Counted from the stretch's first letter, positions 35,637 through 43,626 are shown. The stretch is 64,000 nt of DNA from Sulfuricurvum sp. (GCF_028681615.1 NZ_JAQUHV010000002.1:1-64000); one strand, 5' to 3'. Numbers and translations: made by a program. The notes: generated by a model not told the origin, from the sequence alone.

Positions 35637-36560
35637 ATGGCTTCAATAGAAACATTGACAGATAAATTAAAATTATCTTTTTTTGAAAAAGATGGTAATG
35701 AATTTGAAAAATTCGTTGTAAGTGCATACAAAATATCTTATCCAGAATTAATGGCAGTCAAACCTCAAGGTTCAAAAGGTGATGGTGCTAATGATGGATA
35801 CATGTCAGGTGAGTTGCTTTTACAAGTGTATGCTCCAGAAAAAATTGAAGCAGATACTGCTATTAAAAAAATGAATCATGATTTTGATAGAGCGAAATCA
35901 TATGGATGGAGCTTTAAAGAATGGCATTTTGTACTTAATGATAAATTGAAAAACTTGCCAACAGATATTCATTTGGCTATCGATCAACTGAAAACTGATA
36001 ATCCAGATTACATTATCAAACTGATAGATGGGCAAACTTTTCAGAATAAAATATTAGGTCTATTAAATCATAATAGACTAATGGTGTATATTTTGTTAAA
36101 TGCCGACAAAGATATTAGTGAGTTTGGAGACTTTGAAAAGGTAGAAAAAGTCATAGATGCAATATCTCAGGAAAGTGGAATTAGAAATATTAAAGCTACG
36201 GAATACTTGAATTTTTCAAAAGAAGTCTTTCTCCCTGATGGCATAAAAAAACTTGAAATCAACATAGATGAAGAAAACAATCCCGAATTATTCAAATTTT
36301 TTGGATCACATATTGAAAAGTCTCAAGAAGTTATGGAAGAATTCATTCCTCAGATAGGACTTGACCTATTCACTTCTATTGGAAATTACATTCAACAAGA
36401 TTATAAAAAATATGAACGTATTATGAAACCTGAACAAGCGCTAATTAAAACCTGTGAAGCTATATATTCAAAACTTGAAAATGACAAAAATTTAGAAACA
36501 GCATTATGGGTTGTAATGGCTTATTTCTTTGACATATGTGACATAGGAAAAATAGAATGA
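35637..36560 (+). CDS. ABC-3C system protein with N-terminal nuclease-like domain and C-terminal partner domain
   Basis: The 307-residue protein begins with a domain of about 105 residues containing EFEKFVVSAY, then GDGANDGY (49-55) and LLQVYAPE (61-68). The GD-x-x-x-D-G-[YF] ... Q-V-Y-A-P-E pattern occurs at the N terminus of many bacterial conflict proteins and resembles a restriction-endonuclease-like fold, although the usual catalytic Lys after Gln is replaced by Tyr. The rest is helical, as expected for the C-terminal component of ABC-three-component systems. Its stop overlaps the 77-residue gene (ATGA), which in turn overlaps the ATPase gene, so the three are translationally coupled. 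Effector activity is inferred. Confidence 0.65.
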   Translation: MASIETLTDKLKLSFFEKDGNEFEKFVVSAYKISYPELMAVKPQGSKGDGANDGYMSGELLLQVYAPEKIEADTAIKKMNHDFDRAKSYGWSFKEWHFVLNDKLKNLPTDIHLAIDQLKTDNPDYIIKLIDGQTFQNKILGLLNHNRLMVYILLNADKDISEFGDFEKVEKVIDAISQESGIRNIKATEYLNFSKEVFLPDGIKKLEINIDEENNPELFKFFGSHIEKSQEVMEEFIPQIGLDLFTSIGNYIQQDYKKYERIMKPEQALIKTCEAIYSKLENDKNLETALWVVMAYFFDICDIGKIE

Positions 36561-36790
36561 TAATGGGCAATAAAATTATCAAAGTTGAAGATGCCTTTAT
36601 CACAATAGGAGGATATATTTTATCAATCCTAAAAAATAAAGAACTTCAAGTGGATACTTTGTATTCTAAATTTTTAGAAATCTATCCCAAACATATTAGT
36701 TTTGAACAATTTACATATGCAATAGATTTTTTATTTATGATTAATAAAATCAGAATAAAACATGATGATGTTTTGGAGATTGTATTATGA
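36557..36790 (+). CDS. ABC-3C middle component, MC6-like
   Basis: The 77-residue protein reads as a small winged-helix-like unit: NKIIKVEDAFITIGGYILSI, LYSKFLEIYPKHISFEQFTY and AIDFLFMINKIRIKHDDVLE. This pattern (conserved Ile/Leu-rich helix, then FxxxxxALDFLYxLxxIxxxxxxL) matches middle components of ABC-three-component systems as I recall them, type 6. It overlaps both neighbours by 4 bases. The role would be to link the effector to the ATPase. A database profile is needed to fix the subtype. Confidence 0.6.
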   Translation: MIMGNKIIKVEDAFITIGGYILSILKNKELQVDTLYSKFLEIYPKHISFEQFTYAIDFLFMINKIRIKHDDVLEIVL

Positions 36791-38436
36791 GACTGATTCA
36801 ATTAAGTAGTAGCGATCCAAGATTTAAAGCTATAACTTTTACACCCGGACTAAATATAATAGTCGGTGAAAAGGTTTTAACTGACGATAAGAAGAAAACA
36901 TCTAATGGGATTGGTAAAAGCTTATCATTAATTTGTATTGATTTTTTGTTGGGAAAAGGCAGTCAAAGTAAAGAAATCAAAAAACTAAAAGAAGTTTTGG
37001 AAAAAGAAAAAATAATTTTAACTCTCAATTTTGAACATAATGGCGTATTTTATGAAGTTTCAAGAAGTCATAATAAAATATGGCTGAATGATGTTGAATA
37101 TAAAAAAGATGGTGACTACACTGATTTTTTAAACACATTGGTAAAAGAAGATACTTTTAGAAATATTTTTTGTCGATTTTTTAGAACTGATAAAAAGAGT
37201 TATCAAGACGCCATATCTCAAGTTAGTCAAGAAGCACCATATAGTAATAATAAAATTAATGCATATTTATTAGGTTTAAATTTATCATATTTAGAAAAGA
37301 AAAAAGAGTTAAAAGTAAAAAATGATAGGTTAAAAGTTTTAATCAAAGAACTTAATGCTATTGAAAAAACTATCAATAAAGAAAAAGAATTTGAACTTGG
37401 CGAAAGATTACAAAAAATTGAAAAAGATTTAGAAAATTTTGAAATAGCAGAAGATTTTAATGATCTAAAAAAAGAAGCAGATAGCTTAACTGCCGAACTT
37501 CAAAAAGTTAGAAATCTTATTGCATTCAATAATAGGGAAATACGAAATAAAAAAAATATAATTAGCGTAAATCAGCAAACTAATATTGATATAGACAAAC
37601 TTACTAGTATGTATGAAGAAGCAAAGTTCTTCTTAGGAGAAGATGTTTTAGCTCATATTCAAGCCGTAAAAGGATTTCATGAAACTCTTTTTAGCAATAG
37701 AAGAACTAAAGCCATCAACGACATTGCAGTTCATGAAAAAGAAGTAATAGCACTTGAAAGTCAATCAGTTGCTATTGATTTAAGAAGAAGTGAGATTTTC
37801 AAGTATCTTGAGAATAAAGGTGCATTAGAAGAATATCATTCGCTAAACAAAGAAAAAGATAAAATAAAATTGACCCTTGAAGAAATTCAAAGAAATCAAA
37901 AAACACTAAAAGCTTTTAAAAAAGAACAAGCAGATATTAAAATTGAAATAGATCAATTTAAAAGAGATCTTATTGAACTTGAAGACAAAATCAAAGATAG
38001 AATAGAGTTTTTAGGAAAAAGTTTTAGGGAAATATCAGAAGAACATTATGATGATAAGCCAGGGCTTTTAGAAATCAAAATTAATGAAGATTTTAAGACC
38101 GAAAAGCTTTACAACATAGAAGCGAATATCAAAGGAGATGGAAGTGACGGCATTAATGAAATGAAAATATTCATTTATGATATGCTCATTTATAAATTAA
38201 ATCCAACTCTTATTTGCTTAGTAGGACATGATAATAGGCTTTTTGATATGGTTGATGAAAGGCAAATAGCAAAAGCATTTCACTATGTTTCCAATAATTT
38301 GTCTCAATATATTTGTTCTATTAGTGATACGAAGATAGATGAAGTGAAAAAACATATATCATTAAATTGGGACGAAGTGATAAAAAGGAATCTAAGTGAA
38401 AAAGATAAACTTTTTGGTTTTGACTTTGATCAATAA
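36787..38436 (+). CDS. DUF2326 ABC-type ATPase of an ABC-3C system
   Basis: The 549-residue protein is SMC/RecN-like. It starts FTPGLNIIVGEK with a Walker A variant TSNGIGKS (38-45), then SLICIDFLLGKG. A long central coiled coil rich in Lys and Glu runs from about 160 to 400. The C-terminal DUF2326 region has the Walker B/D-loop segment CLVGHDNRLFDMVDERQ, with GHD at 480-482, and ends with CSISDTKID. In this family the Walker B acidic residue is carried by the HD motif. ATP-driven sensing of unusual DNA or replication products is the proposed role for the family; for this protein it is inference. Confidence 0.82.
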   Translation: MRLIQLSSSDPRFKAITFTPGLNIIVGEKVLTDDKKKTSNGIGKSLSLICIDFLLGKGSQSKEIKKLKEVLEKEKIILTLNFEHNGVFYEVSRSHNKIWLNDVEYKKDGDYTDFLNTLVKEDTFRNIFCRFFRTDKKSYQDAISQVSQEAPYSNNKINAYLLGLNLSYLEKKKELKVKNDRLKVLIKELNAIEKTINKEKEFELGERLQKIEKDLENFEIAEDFNDLKKEADSLTAELQKVRNLIAFNNREIRNKKNIISVNQQTNIDIDKLTSMYEEAKFFLGEDVLAHIQAVKGFHETLFSNRRTKAINDIAVHEKEVIALESQSVAIDLRRSEIFKYLENKGALEEYHSLNKEKDKIKLTLEEIQRNQKTLKAFKKEQADIKIEIDQFKRDLIELEDKIKDRIEFLGKSFREISEEHYDDKPGLLEIKINEDFKTEKLYNIEANIKGDGSDGINEMKIFIYDMLIYKLNPTLICLVGHDNRLFDMVDERQIAKAFHYVSNNLSQYICSISDTKIDEVKKHISLNWDEVIKRNLSEKDKLFGFDFDQ

Positions 38437-38487
38437 GATTTACAACAAAGAAAAAATCAAATAACCTTTTCAGTCAAATAATAAAAG

Positions 38488-39759
38488 TTATACTGCTTCA
38501 TGACTTATTTTTCGTAGGTTTTCTACATAATCATCAATAATGATATCAGGAACTTTTACACCATTAACTTCTTTTAAAGTTGATAGCTTTTCAATAATTA
38601 ATTCTATGCTAAACGATGCAATTACTAAAAGTGCAATTATTTGATGCATAGCCATGGATTGGAATTGTTGATCTTTTTTTACTTCGTTAAAATGTATTTT
38701 GGCAATATCAAATTCGTGAATATCTTTATTAGAAGCACCGTTTGAATGTAATGAATTTCTCATATCAATTATTTTCAAAAACATATCAATTAGGTTAATA
38801 TTTTGTTTGTTTTCTTGCTTGAAAAGTTCTATATATGCAGGAGATGACTCTTTACATCTGTGCATTATCTCTTTGGAAATTATTACAAAATCGATAGAGT
38901 GATTGATATCTAATTCATTAAAAATACGAGCTATATATTCTTGTTTTTTGGTAATTTTCTTTTTTCCTATGCTCTCATCAGTCATTTTAAAAGTTTTAAT
39001 AATTACACTTAAAAAATGTTCGAAATTAAAATAAATTTCATTTAATACACTGAGTCTATACTGCACTTCTTTTTGTATAAATATTATGTCGATAGTTTCT
39101 TTTATTGTATAAGAAAAATTGGTAATACTATCTAATAATTGATTTTCAATATTATTCATGTTTAATTTATAATCTTGATATTTATTCATAGTAGTAAGTT
39201 CTGTTCTGCCGAAAGTTGTTCTTCGAATATCATTACCTTTAAAGTTATATACATTTTGATGCACAGGAGAGCGGTATGAAAATTCATGTAATAAAAACAA
39301 CATTTCATATTGAGGTATATTGTTATGACCAATTAGAAAAGAAGTTTTTGTATGGTCTATTATCTCATCTAAAATATATTCATTTAATAGTTTTCTAGTA
39401 TTAATATACTGTTCTTGTGAAAAAAAGCCATTGTGGTATTGTTCGGTTAAAGTTTGTAAAAATTGTTTTAATCCATAATCCAGTTCTTTCATATGAAGTA
39501 TATTATGCTCTCTAGCATAAAAGTGTCCGATGATTTTTAGTTCCCCGATTATTTTTGTCATAAATAATGAAGTTCTTAAATCTTGATGAGGTTTAGTTGT
39601 AGTTTGTCTATGAACATTTACTTGAAGTGGCATGCCCATATGATCTTCTAATATTTTTAAAGTTCCTTCACAATATGTATCAATGATTTCAATCGGGGAT
39701 AAAGACAATAACCATTGTTTTTGTTCATCATTGATTTCTATAATTGGATCAGTTTTCAA
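38488..39759 (-). CDS. Unknown 423-residue protein with HEPN-like RNxxH motif
   Basis: The protein is almost wholly helical with no transmembrane segment or signal peptide until one hydrophobic helix near 372-388 (IIALLVIASFSIELII). MRNSLHSNG at 333-341 (Arg334, His338) resembles the RN-x-x-(x)-H motif of HEPN ribonucleases, although the spacing is one residue shorter than the usual Rx4-6H. The start is TTG with AGGA 8 bases upstream. It is convergent to the ABC-3C operon, so it may be a separate cargo gene. No family is recognised. Confidence 0.7.
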   Translation of the reverse strand: MKTDPIIEINDEQKQWLLSLSPIEIIDTYCEGTLKILEDHMGMPLQVNVHRQTTTKPHQDLRTSLFMTKIIGELKIIGHFYAREHNILHMKELDYGLKQFLQTLTEQYHNGFFSQEQYINTRKLLNEYILDEIIDHTKTSFLIGHNNIPQYEMLFLLHEFSYRSPVHQNVYNFKGNDIRRTTFGRTELTTMNKYQDYKLNMNNIENQLLDSITNFSYTIKETIDIIFIQKEVQYRLSVLNEIYFNFEHFLSVIIKTFKMTDESIGKKKITKKQEYIARIFNELDINHSIDFVIISKEIMHRCKESSPAYIELFKQENKQNINLIDMFLKIIDMRNSLHSNGASNKDIHEFDIAKIHFNEVKKDQQFQSMAMHQIIALLVIASFSIELIIEKLSTLKEVNGVKVPDIIIDDYVENLRKISHEAV

Positions 39760-40338
39760 TAGGATTTCCTAAACTATATTTATTTTAATGATTATAGATA
39801 GAAATTCTTTATTTTGGGATGGCTTTAACGAGTGATAATATTCTAAACTTTGGAATAGTGATAGACTGGTAGAAAATTTTGTCTAAGCAAAGTATATATT
39901 AAATGATAAAACAAGCTCAAAGGAAGAAGCTATTAGACTTCTATTTTAAATACCAGCATTCGGAATACAGATGCGAGTGTTCCTACATTGAATAATATAT
40001 GTCGGCATAAAAGTGGCAAAAAAACATAGTTATACCCTTTGAAAGTCCGTAAAATAGGGTGTTTAATTTTTATATCCGTATCTGGGCATGAAATCATAGT
40101 ATTCAAAATGGATAAAAGGTAGCAAAAAGTGGCAAAAAGTGGCACAATTTTTTAATAGCACCTTTAAAAACCCTAAAATAGGTAGTTTATGATAAATTTC
40201 CGTATCTGGGTTATGAATGCGTATGTTAAAGAGTGGCAAAAAAGTGGCATATTTTTCCCACTGTTTTTACAAATCCCTAATACAGGTGGTTTCAAGGGTG
40301 AAGTGCCTATCAGGGATCAAAATCATGGGGTATAGTTT
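39760..40338. other. Right non-coding edge of the island with att/arm-site array
   Basis: About 580 bases without a convincing gene. From 40012 to 40335 it holds three units in the same order: AGTGGC arm repeats (40012; 40128 and 40138; 40232 and 40243), CCCTAAAATAGG or close variant (40047, 40171, 40275), and a queE-like CGTATCTGGG or CCTATCAGGG core (40077, 40201, 40306). The 39760-40010 part is AT-rich with a 30-codon open frame of no known type. Confidence 0.6.
40012..40335 (+). repeat. Three tandem att/arm-site units
   Basis: Spacing from the last CCCTAAAATAGG to the att core is 29, 29 and 31 bases in the three units, and from arm repeat to CCCTAAAATAGG it is 35-43. The unit length is about 105-125 bases. 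Only the last unit keeps the full queE 3' end (DQNHGV-stop). The order and spacing point to repeated integration or an expanded attR. Confidence 0.6.
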
Positions 40339-40920
40339 ATGATAATCCGAAAACTTTTTAAATTTGAAAACGCCCATATCGTTCGCGGATGCTCTACACA
40401 GCGGTGCCGTGCTTCGATTCATGGCCATTCATACAAAGTCGAAGTGCTGTTCGAATCCAAATATCTCGATCACGGTCAGATGGTATACGATTTCGGTCTA
40501 ATGAAGCAGGGGATGAAAGAGCTGATTGACAGTTTTGATCATGCGGTCGCTATCTGGGACGGTGATGATGGCGAGTATATCGAAGCGATGAAAGAACATT
40601 CCAATCGATGGGTACTTCTTCCTGTGTCCCCTTCATGCGAACAGTTTAGCCGCGTGATATTTTTGATGCTGGATCGTCTGTTGTCTTCCACCGACATGAT
40701 CAACGGAGAGCAGGAAGTGAGACTTCACAGTATTATCGTGCACGAAACCGAAACGGGGTATGCGCAATGTTTTGAAGAAGATGCCTATTCGGAGCGGATG
40801 GGAGTCATACCGTTGGAATCGATCCTGTTTAGTGATGAAGTCCGCCAAGGGTGGAGCGATCCTCGGTTGTGGCAGAAAATATTAGCCGGTGAAACGTTTT
40901 TAAATCCTCAAACTGTTTAG
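40339..40920 (+). CDS. queD: 6-carboxytetrahydropterin synthase QueD
   Basis: The 193-residue protein has the QueD/PTPS features FENAHIVRGCSTQRCRASIH, GHSYKVEV (zinc His ligands), and MVYDFGLMKQGMKELIDSFDHAV. The catalytic Cys lies in the GCSTQRC segment. It makes carboxytetrahydropterin, the substrate of QueE. The protein is longer than the 120-residue E. coli enzyme, with an extra C-terminal part after HETETGYA. Before the island inserted, queE and queD would have been adjacent or nearly overlapping (GGGGTATAG then TTTATG). Confidence 0.9.
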   Translation: MIIRKLFKFENAHIVRGCSTQRCRASIHGHSYKVEVLFESKYLDHGQMVYDFGLMKQGMKELIDSFDHAVAIWDGDDGEYIEAMKEHSNRWVLLPVSPSCEQFSRVIFLMLDRLLSSTDMINGEQEVRLHSIIVHETETGYAQCFEEDAYSERMGVIPLESILFSDEVRQGWSDPRLWQKILAGETFLNPQTV

Positions 40921-42134
40921 AAGGTAATCAGGGAGTTCTGTACCGGAGAACTCATACACCAACGCGTAGGGATAACTTTGATCTCCGCATCCTTCTCGAA
41001 CCCATCCACTGATGCATCTACCATCATATACGCGTTCGCCTGTGACAGCGGCAATACCATTCCGGGCCCGAATTTAGGGCTTGGGGTAAATGCCGTTCCG
41101 TCAAACCATCCGGGAATCAAAGCACGACGCCCTTTTTTCATTTTAAACGGTTCTACGATTTTAGTGGTGATCGCAGAGAGATACTTGTCGGTTCTGCCGC
41201 TTAGGGCAAGGATGGCACTTTGACCGAAAAGCTCGAAGCAAAGCGCTGCTGCAAGAGGATTCCCGGGGAGGTTGAGAATCACCGTTTTCCCGATCCGTCC
41301 GAATGTCGTCGGTTTACCGGGTTTGATGTCAACCGATTCAAAAGCACTTTCGAACCCGAGTGATTGAAACGCTTTTTTGGTGAAATCGGCATCTCCGACA
41401 CTCACTCCGCCGGAGGTAATGATCAAATCGGCATTCAAAGCGCTTTTGATGTGATTTTGGATCGATTCGAGAGTGTCTTCCGCTGTTGCGGTAGAGATGA
41501 CATCACACCCGAGTTCACGGGCGCGTGATGCAAATGTAGGGGTATTGGTATTGTAGAGCTGATTGGCACCTAAGGTCTCATAATGCATTTTAAGCTCATT
41601 GCCCGAAGAAAAAATAGCAACACTCGGACGGCGATAGAGCTTGACATGCGTAATCCCCTGAGATGCCAAGAGGGAAATATGATGGGCACATAGAAAGGTT
41701 CCCTTAGTCAGAAGGGTCGTACCTGCTTGGATATCTTCACCTTTGAGACGGATATGTTGGGAGGGCTTGATAAAAGTAGGTAAGGTGACCTGATCTCCAT
41801 GGACGACGACCTCTTCGATGGGGACAATCGCTTCACACCCCTGCGGAATTTTGGCCCCGGTCATAATGCGGATACATTGGTCTTCCACAAGACGGAATTC
41901 ATCTTTGTCTCCAGCAAATATTACACATGACTGCAGCAGAGTTTTTCCTGCATCTGCGGTACGTACGGCGTATCCGTCCATGGCGGTATTGTCAAAAGAG
42001 GGGAGGGAATATTCGGCTACGATGTTTTCAGCCAGTACACGATGGATACTGTTTTCGATCGGTGCGATTTCGATTCCCAATGGCAAGGAGAGTTTGTATA
42101 CCTGTTCAAATGCCTCTTCTACACTGATTGCCAT
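40917..42134 (-). CDS. moeA: Molybdopterin molybdenumtransferase
   Basis: The 405-residue enzyme inserts molybdate into adenylylated molybdopterin. It has AEYSLPSFDNTAMDGYAVR, RIMTGAKIPQGCEAIVPIEE, VAIFSSGNEL, ITSGGVSVGDADFTK and VILNLPGNPLAAALCFELF, all in MoeA order. It is convergent with queD, overlapping it by 4 bases. The C terminus reads to SLITF. With moaA upstream, the region hosts two molybdenum-cofactor genes. Confidence 0.93.
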   Translation of the reverse strand: MAISVEEAFEQVYKLSLPLGIEIAPIENSIHRVLAENIVAEYSLPSFDNTAMDGYAVRTADAGKTLLQSCVIFAGDKDEFRLVEDQCIRIMTGAKIPQGCEAIVPIEEVVVHGDQVTLPTFIKPSQHIRLKGEDIQAGTTLLTKGTFLCAHHISLLASQGITHVKLYRRPSVAIFSSGNELKMHYETLGANQLYNTNTPTFASRARELGCDVISTATAEDTLESIQNHIKSALNADLIITSGGVSVGDADFTKKAFQSLGFESAFESVDIKPGKPTTFGRIGKTVILNLPGNPLAAALCFELFGQSAILALSGRTDKYLSAITTKIVEPFKMKKGRRALIPGWFDGTAFTPSPKFGPGMVLPLSQANAYMMVDASVDGFEKDAEIKVIPTRWCMSSPVQNSLITF

Positions 42135-42201
42135 GGAGATCCTTTTTGCAACTGCTATTTTCTAGTATCAATTATAGGGGATTTTAGGTAAAATCCCCTT
42201 T

Positions 42202-42612
42202 ATGGAAGAAATGTATAAAATTGGAATAGAAATCCACTATGCGGGTGTTATTGTCCTGATGGGGATAGTCGGTTTTAATATCGCTATGCTTGCCTTGTCA
42301 CAGCAGATTGTCCGTTATGCACAACGAATGCGGGTTGTAATGCCGATTTCAGGCTCGTTGATTGCGATGCTGATATTGACGGGCGCAGTTATGATGGCGG
42401 CAAAACATTTGCATTTTACGTTGCCTAACATTGCCATGATCGTCGCAAGCATCGTGATGATCATCTTGGAAGCCAAACGGTATAAAACCCTCAAACGCCG
42501 AACGGACATTACCAAAGAGGGCGCTTTTGCAGAGTATAAGAAAAAAGCGTTCCGTTTTTTGGGTATTGAAATGGTGATGCTTCTTTTGATTACTGCGTGG
42601 ATGTTGGCGTGA
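42202..42612 (+). CDS. Hypothetical membrane protein, four helices
   Basis: The 136-residue protein has four predicted transmembrane helices: AGVIVLMGIVGFNIAMLALS, ISGSLIAMLILTGAVMMA, NIAMIVASIVMIILEA and FLGIEMVMLLLITAWMLA. A basic loop (KRYKTLKRRTD) lies before the last. It resembles small conserved membrane proteins of Campylobacterota with no known role. The stop overlaps the proposed GTG start of rsmE (GTGA). Confidence 0.65.
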   Translation: MEEMYKIGIEIHYAGVIVLMGIVGFNIAMLALSQQIVRYAQRMRVVMPISGSLIAMLILTGAVMMAAKHLHFTLPNIAMIVASIVMIILEAKRYKTLKRRTDITKEGAFAEYKKKAFRFLGIEMVMLLLITAWMLA

Positions 42613-43277
42613 AATTTGTTTTGAATCCGGATGCGGGCTCTTCGGAGCTGAGCATTTCGGGTGAAGATTATAAATATTTGATTAAAGTTCGTCGGCATAG
42701 GGTCGGGGATACGGTATGTTTTCGCACGAAAGAAAAATTGAGCGAGGAGTATCGCTACCATTTGGAACGGACAGATGGGAAAAATGCCTATTTTTCTCTT
42801 CAAAGTCACCATCACGCCCCATGCGTCAATGCACGGAAACTTCATATCGGATGGTGTCTGATCGATCCGAAGACGGTCGAAAAAACGTTGCCGATGCTGA
42901 CTGAGTTGGGGGTGGAAAAAATCACCTTCATTCATTGTCACCGTTCGCAGCAGAATTTCAGACTCGATTATGAACGGATGACACGGCTTATGGAAAGCTC
43001 GATTATGCAATGCGGACGAACCTCTTTAATCGAGTTGGGCGAATCCCCGGCATTAAGCACATTTTTAAAAGCGCATCCAGATGCTGTTATTTTTGATTTC
43101 GGCGGAGAGACCTTAAAATCGGATGAGAACATCGAGACCGTCGTGATCGGATGTGAGGGGGGATTTGATGAGAGTGAACGGAAACAGTTTTCGGATTACC
43201 GCGTACGGCTCTTTTCTTCACCGATGATTTTGCGCTCCGAGACAGCAGCCGTTGCAATAGCATCACGGATATTGTAA
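42609..43277 (+). CDS. rsmE: 16S rRNA (uracil1498-N3)-methyltransferase
   Basis: The protein has the RsmE pattern: KFVLNPDAGSSELSISGEDY at the start, RRHRVGD (PUA-like part), LIDPKTVEKTLPMLTELGVEKI, SIMQCGRTSLIEL and the SPOUT knot VIGCEGGFDESERKQF followed by RLFSSPMILRSETAAVAIASRIL. It methylates U1498 in the decoding site. The GTG at 42609 overlaps the previous stop and gives a normal N terminus; an ATG 12 bases upstream is possible. Length from GTG is 222 residues. Confidence 0.88.
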   Translation: MKFVLNPDAGSSELSISGEDYKYLIKVRRHRVGDTVCFRTKEKLSEEYRYHLERTDGKNAYFSLQSHHHAPCVNARKLHIGWCLIDPKTVEKTLPMLTELGVEKITFIHCHRSQQNFRLDYERMTRLMESSIMQCGRTSLIELGESPALSTFLKAHPDAVIFDFGGETLKSDENIETVVIGCEGGFDESERKQFSDYRVRLFSSPMILRSETAAVAIASRIL

Positions 43278-43294
43278 AAAAAGAAATTTTTCGT

Positions 43295-43300
43295 TATAAT
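43295..43300 (+). promoter_or_regulatory. Probable -10 box for rpmE
   Basis: TATAAT lies 81 bases before the rpmE ATG, leaving an untranslated leader of about 70-75 bases. Confidence 0.5.
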
Positions 43301-43304
43301 TCGC

Positions 43305-43380
43305 CTCCAATTATCCGCCCCCGTACGGATATAAAACTATACAGACCGACGTACAACGCCGTCGATCACAAGGCAAACTT
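43305..43380 (+). ncRNA. Candidate structured leader of rpmE
   Basis: Two hairpins lie in the leader: TATCCG (43312-43317) / CGGATA (43326-43331), and CGACG (43347-43351) / CGTCG (43360-43364) with an 8-base loop. The second stem lies 16 bases before the start codon, where L31 could bind its own mRNA. Leader autoregulation of L31 is known in other phyla; this leader is not one I recognise. Confidence 0.35.
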
Positions 43381-43584
43381 ATGAAAAAAGATCTTCACCC
43401 GAACATCGTAGAATGTTCTGTTAGCTGCGCATGCGGTAATACATTCACAACTACAAGTACTAAAGACGCGATCCGTGTCGATATCTGCAGCGCTTGTCAT
43501 CCGTTTTATACCGGTTCTGAGCGTCAAGTAGATACAGCAGGACGTATTGATAAATTCAAAAAACGTTACGCATTAAATTCGTAA
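43381..43584 (+). CDS. rpmE: 50S ribosomal protein L31, zinc-binding type
   Basis: The 67-residue protein begins [19 protein letters not shown] and has CACG...[10 protein letters not shown] with the four Cys ligands of the zinc-containing (C+) form. L31 bridges the two ribosomal subunits. CACAAGGC precedes the ATG. It is followed by rsmI with a short intergenic region. Confidence 0.95.
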   Translation: MKKDLHPNIVECSVSCACGNTFTTTSTKDAIRVDICSACHPFYTGSERQVDTAGRIDKFKKRYALNS

Positions 43585-43626
43585 TTTAAACCTTTGCCTC
43601 TTTGGGGGCAGAAACCGAGCACTCTT

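Larger units (their letters stand above)
35350..40335. mobile_element. Integrated defence island between queE and queD
   Basis: The left edge is the 3' end of queE (35350-35379) and the right edge is an imperfect copy of it (40306-40335, 23 of 30 positions identical, encoding the same DQNHGV-stop). Between them the sequence is clearly more AT-rich than the neighbours. It contains an ABC-3C type three-gene system and a convergent gene. AGTGGC-AAAAA direct repeats, typical arm-type binding sites of tyrosine integrases, occur near both ends (35495, 35506; 40012, 40128, 40138, 40232, 40243). No integrase or transposase gene is present. Confidence 0.7.

Noticed and set aside
39903-39995. 30-codon open frame in the right edge of the island
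   Set aside because: It has no ribosome-binding site of note and no recognisable features; at this length and AT content it is expected by chance.
40012-40260. AGTGGC-AAAAA repeats as a CRISPR array
   Set aside because: The units are 10-11 bases apart without spacers, vary in sequence, and no cas gene is present. They fit integrase arm sites.
40321-40338. preQ1 riboswitch before queD
   Set aside because: The sequence before queD is the duplicated queE tail; no preQ1 aptamer hairpin with its A-rich tail is seen.
34621-40920. 7-deazaguanine DNA modification (dpd) system around queE and queD
   Set aside because: No dpdA or other dpd genes are present. The queE and queD genes belong to queuosine synthesis and the island is only inserted between them.
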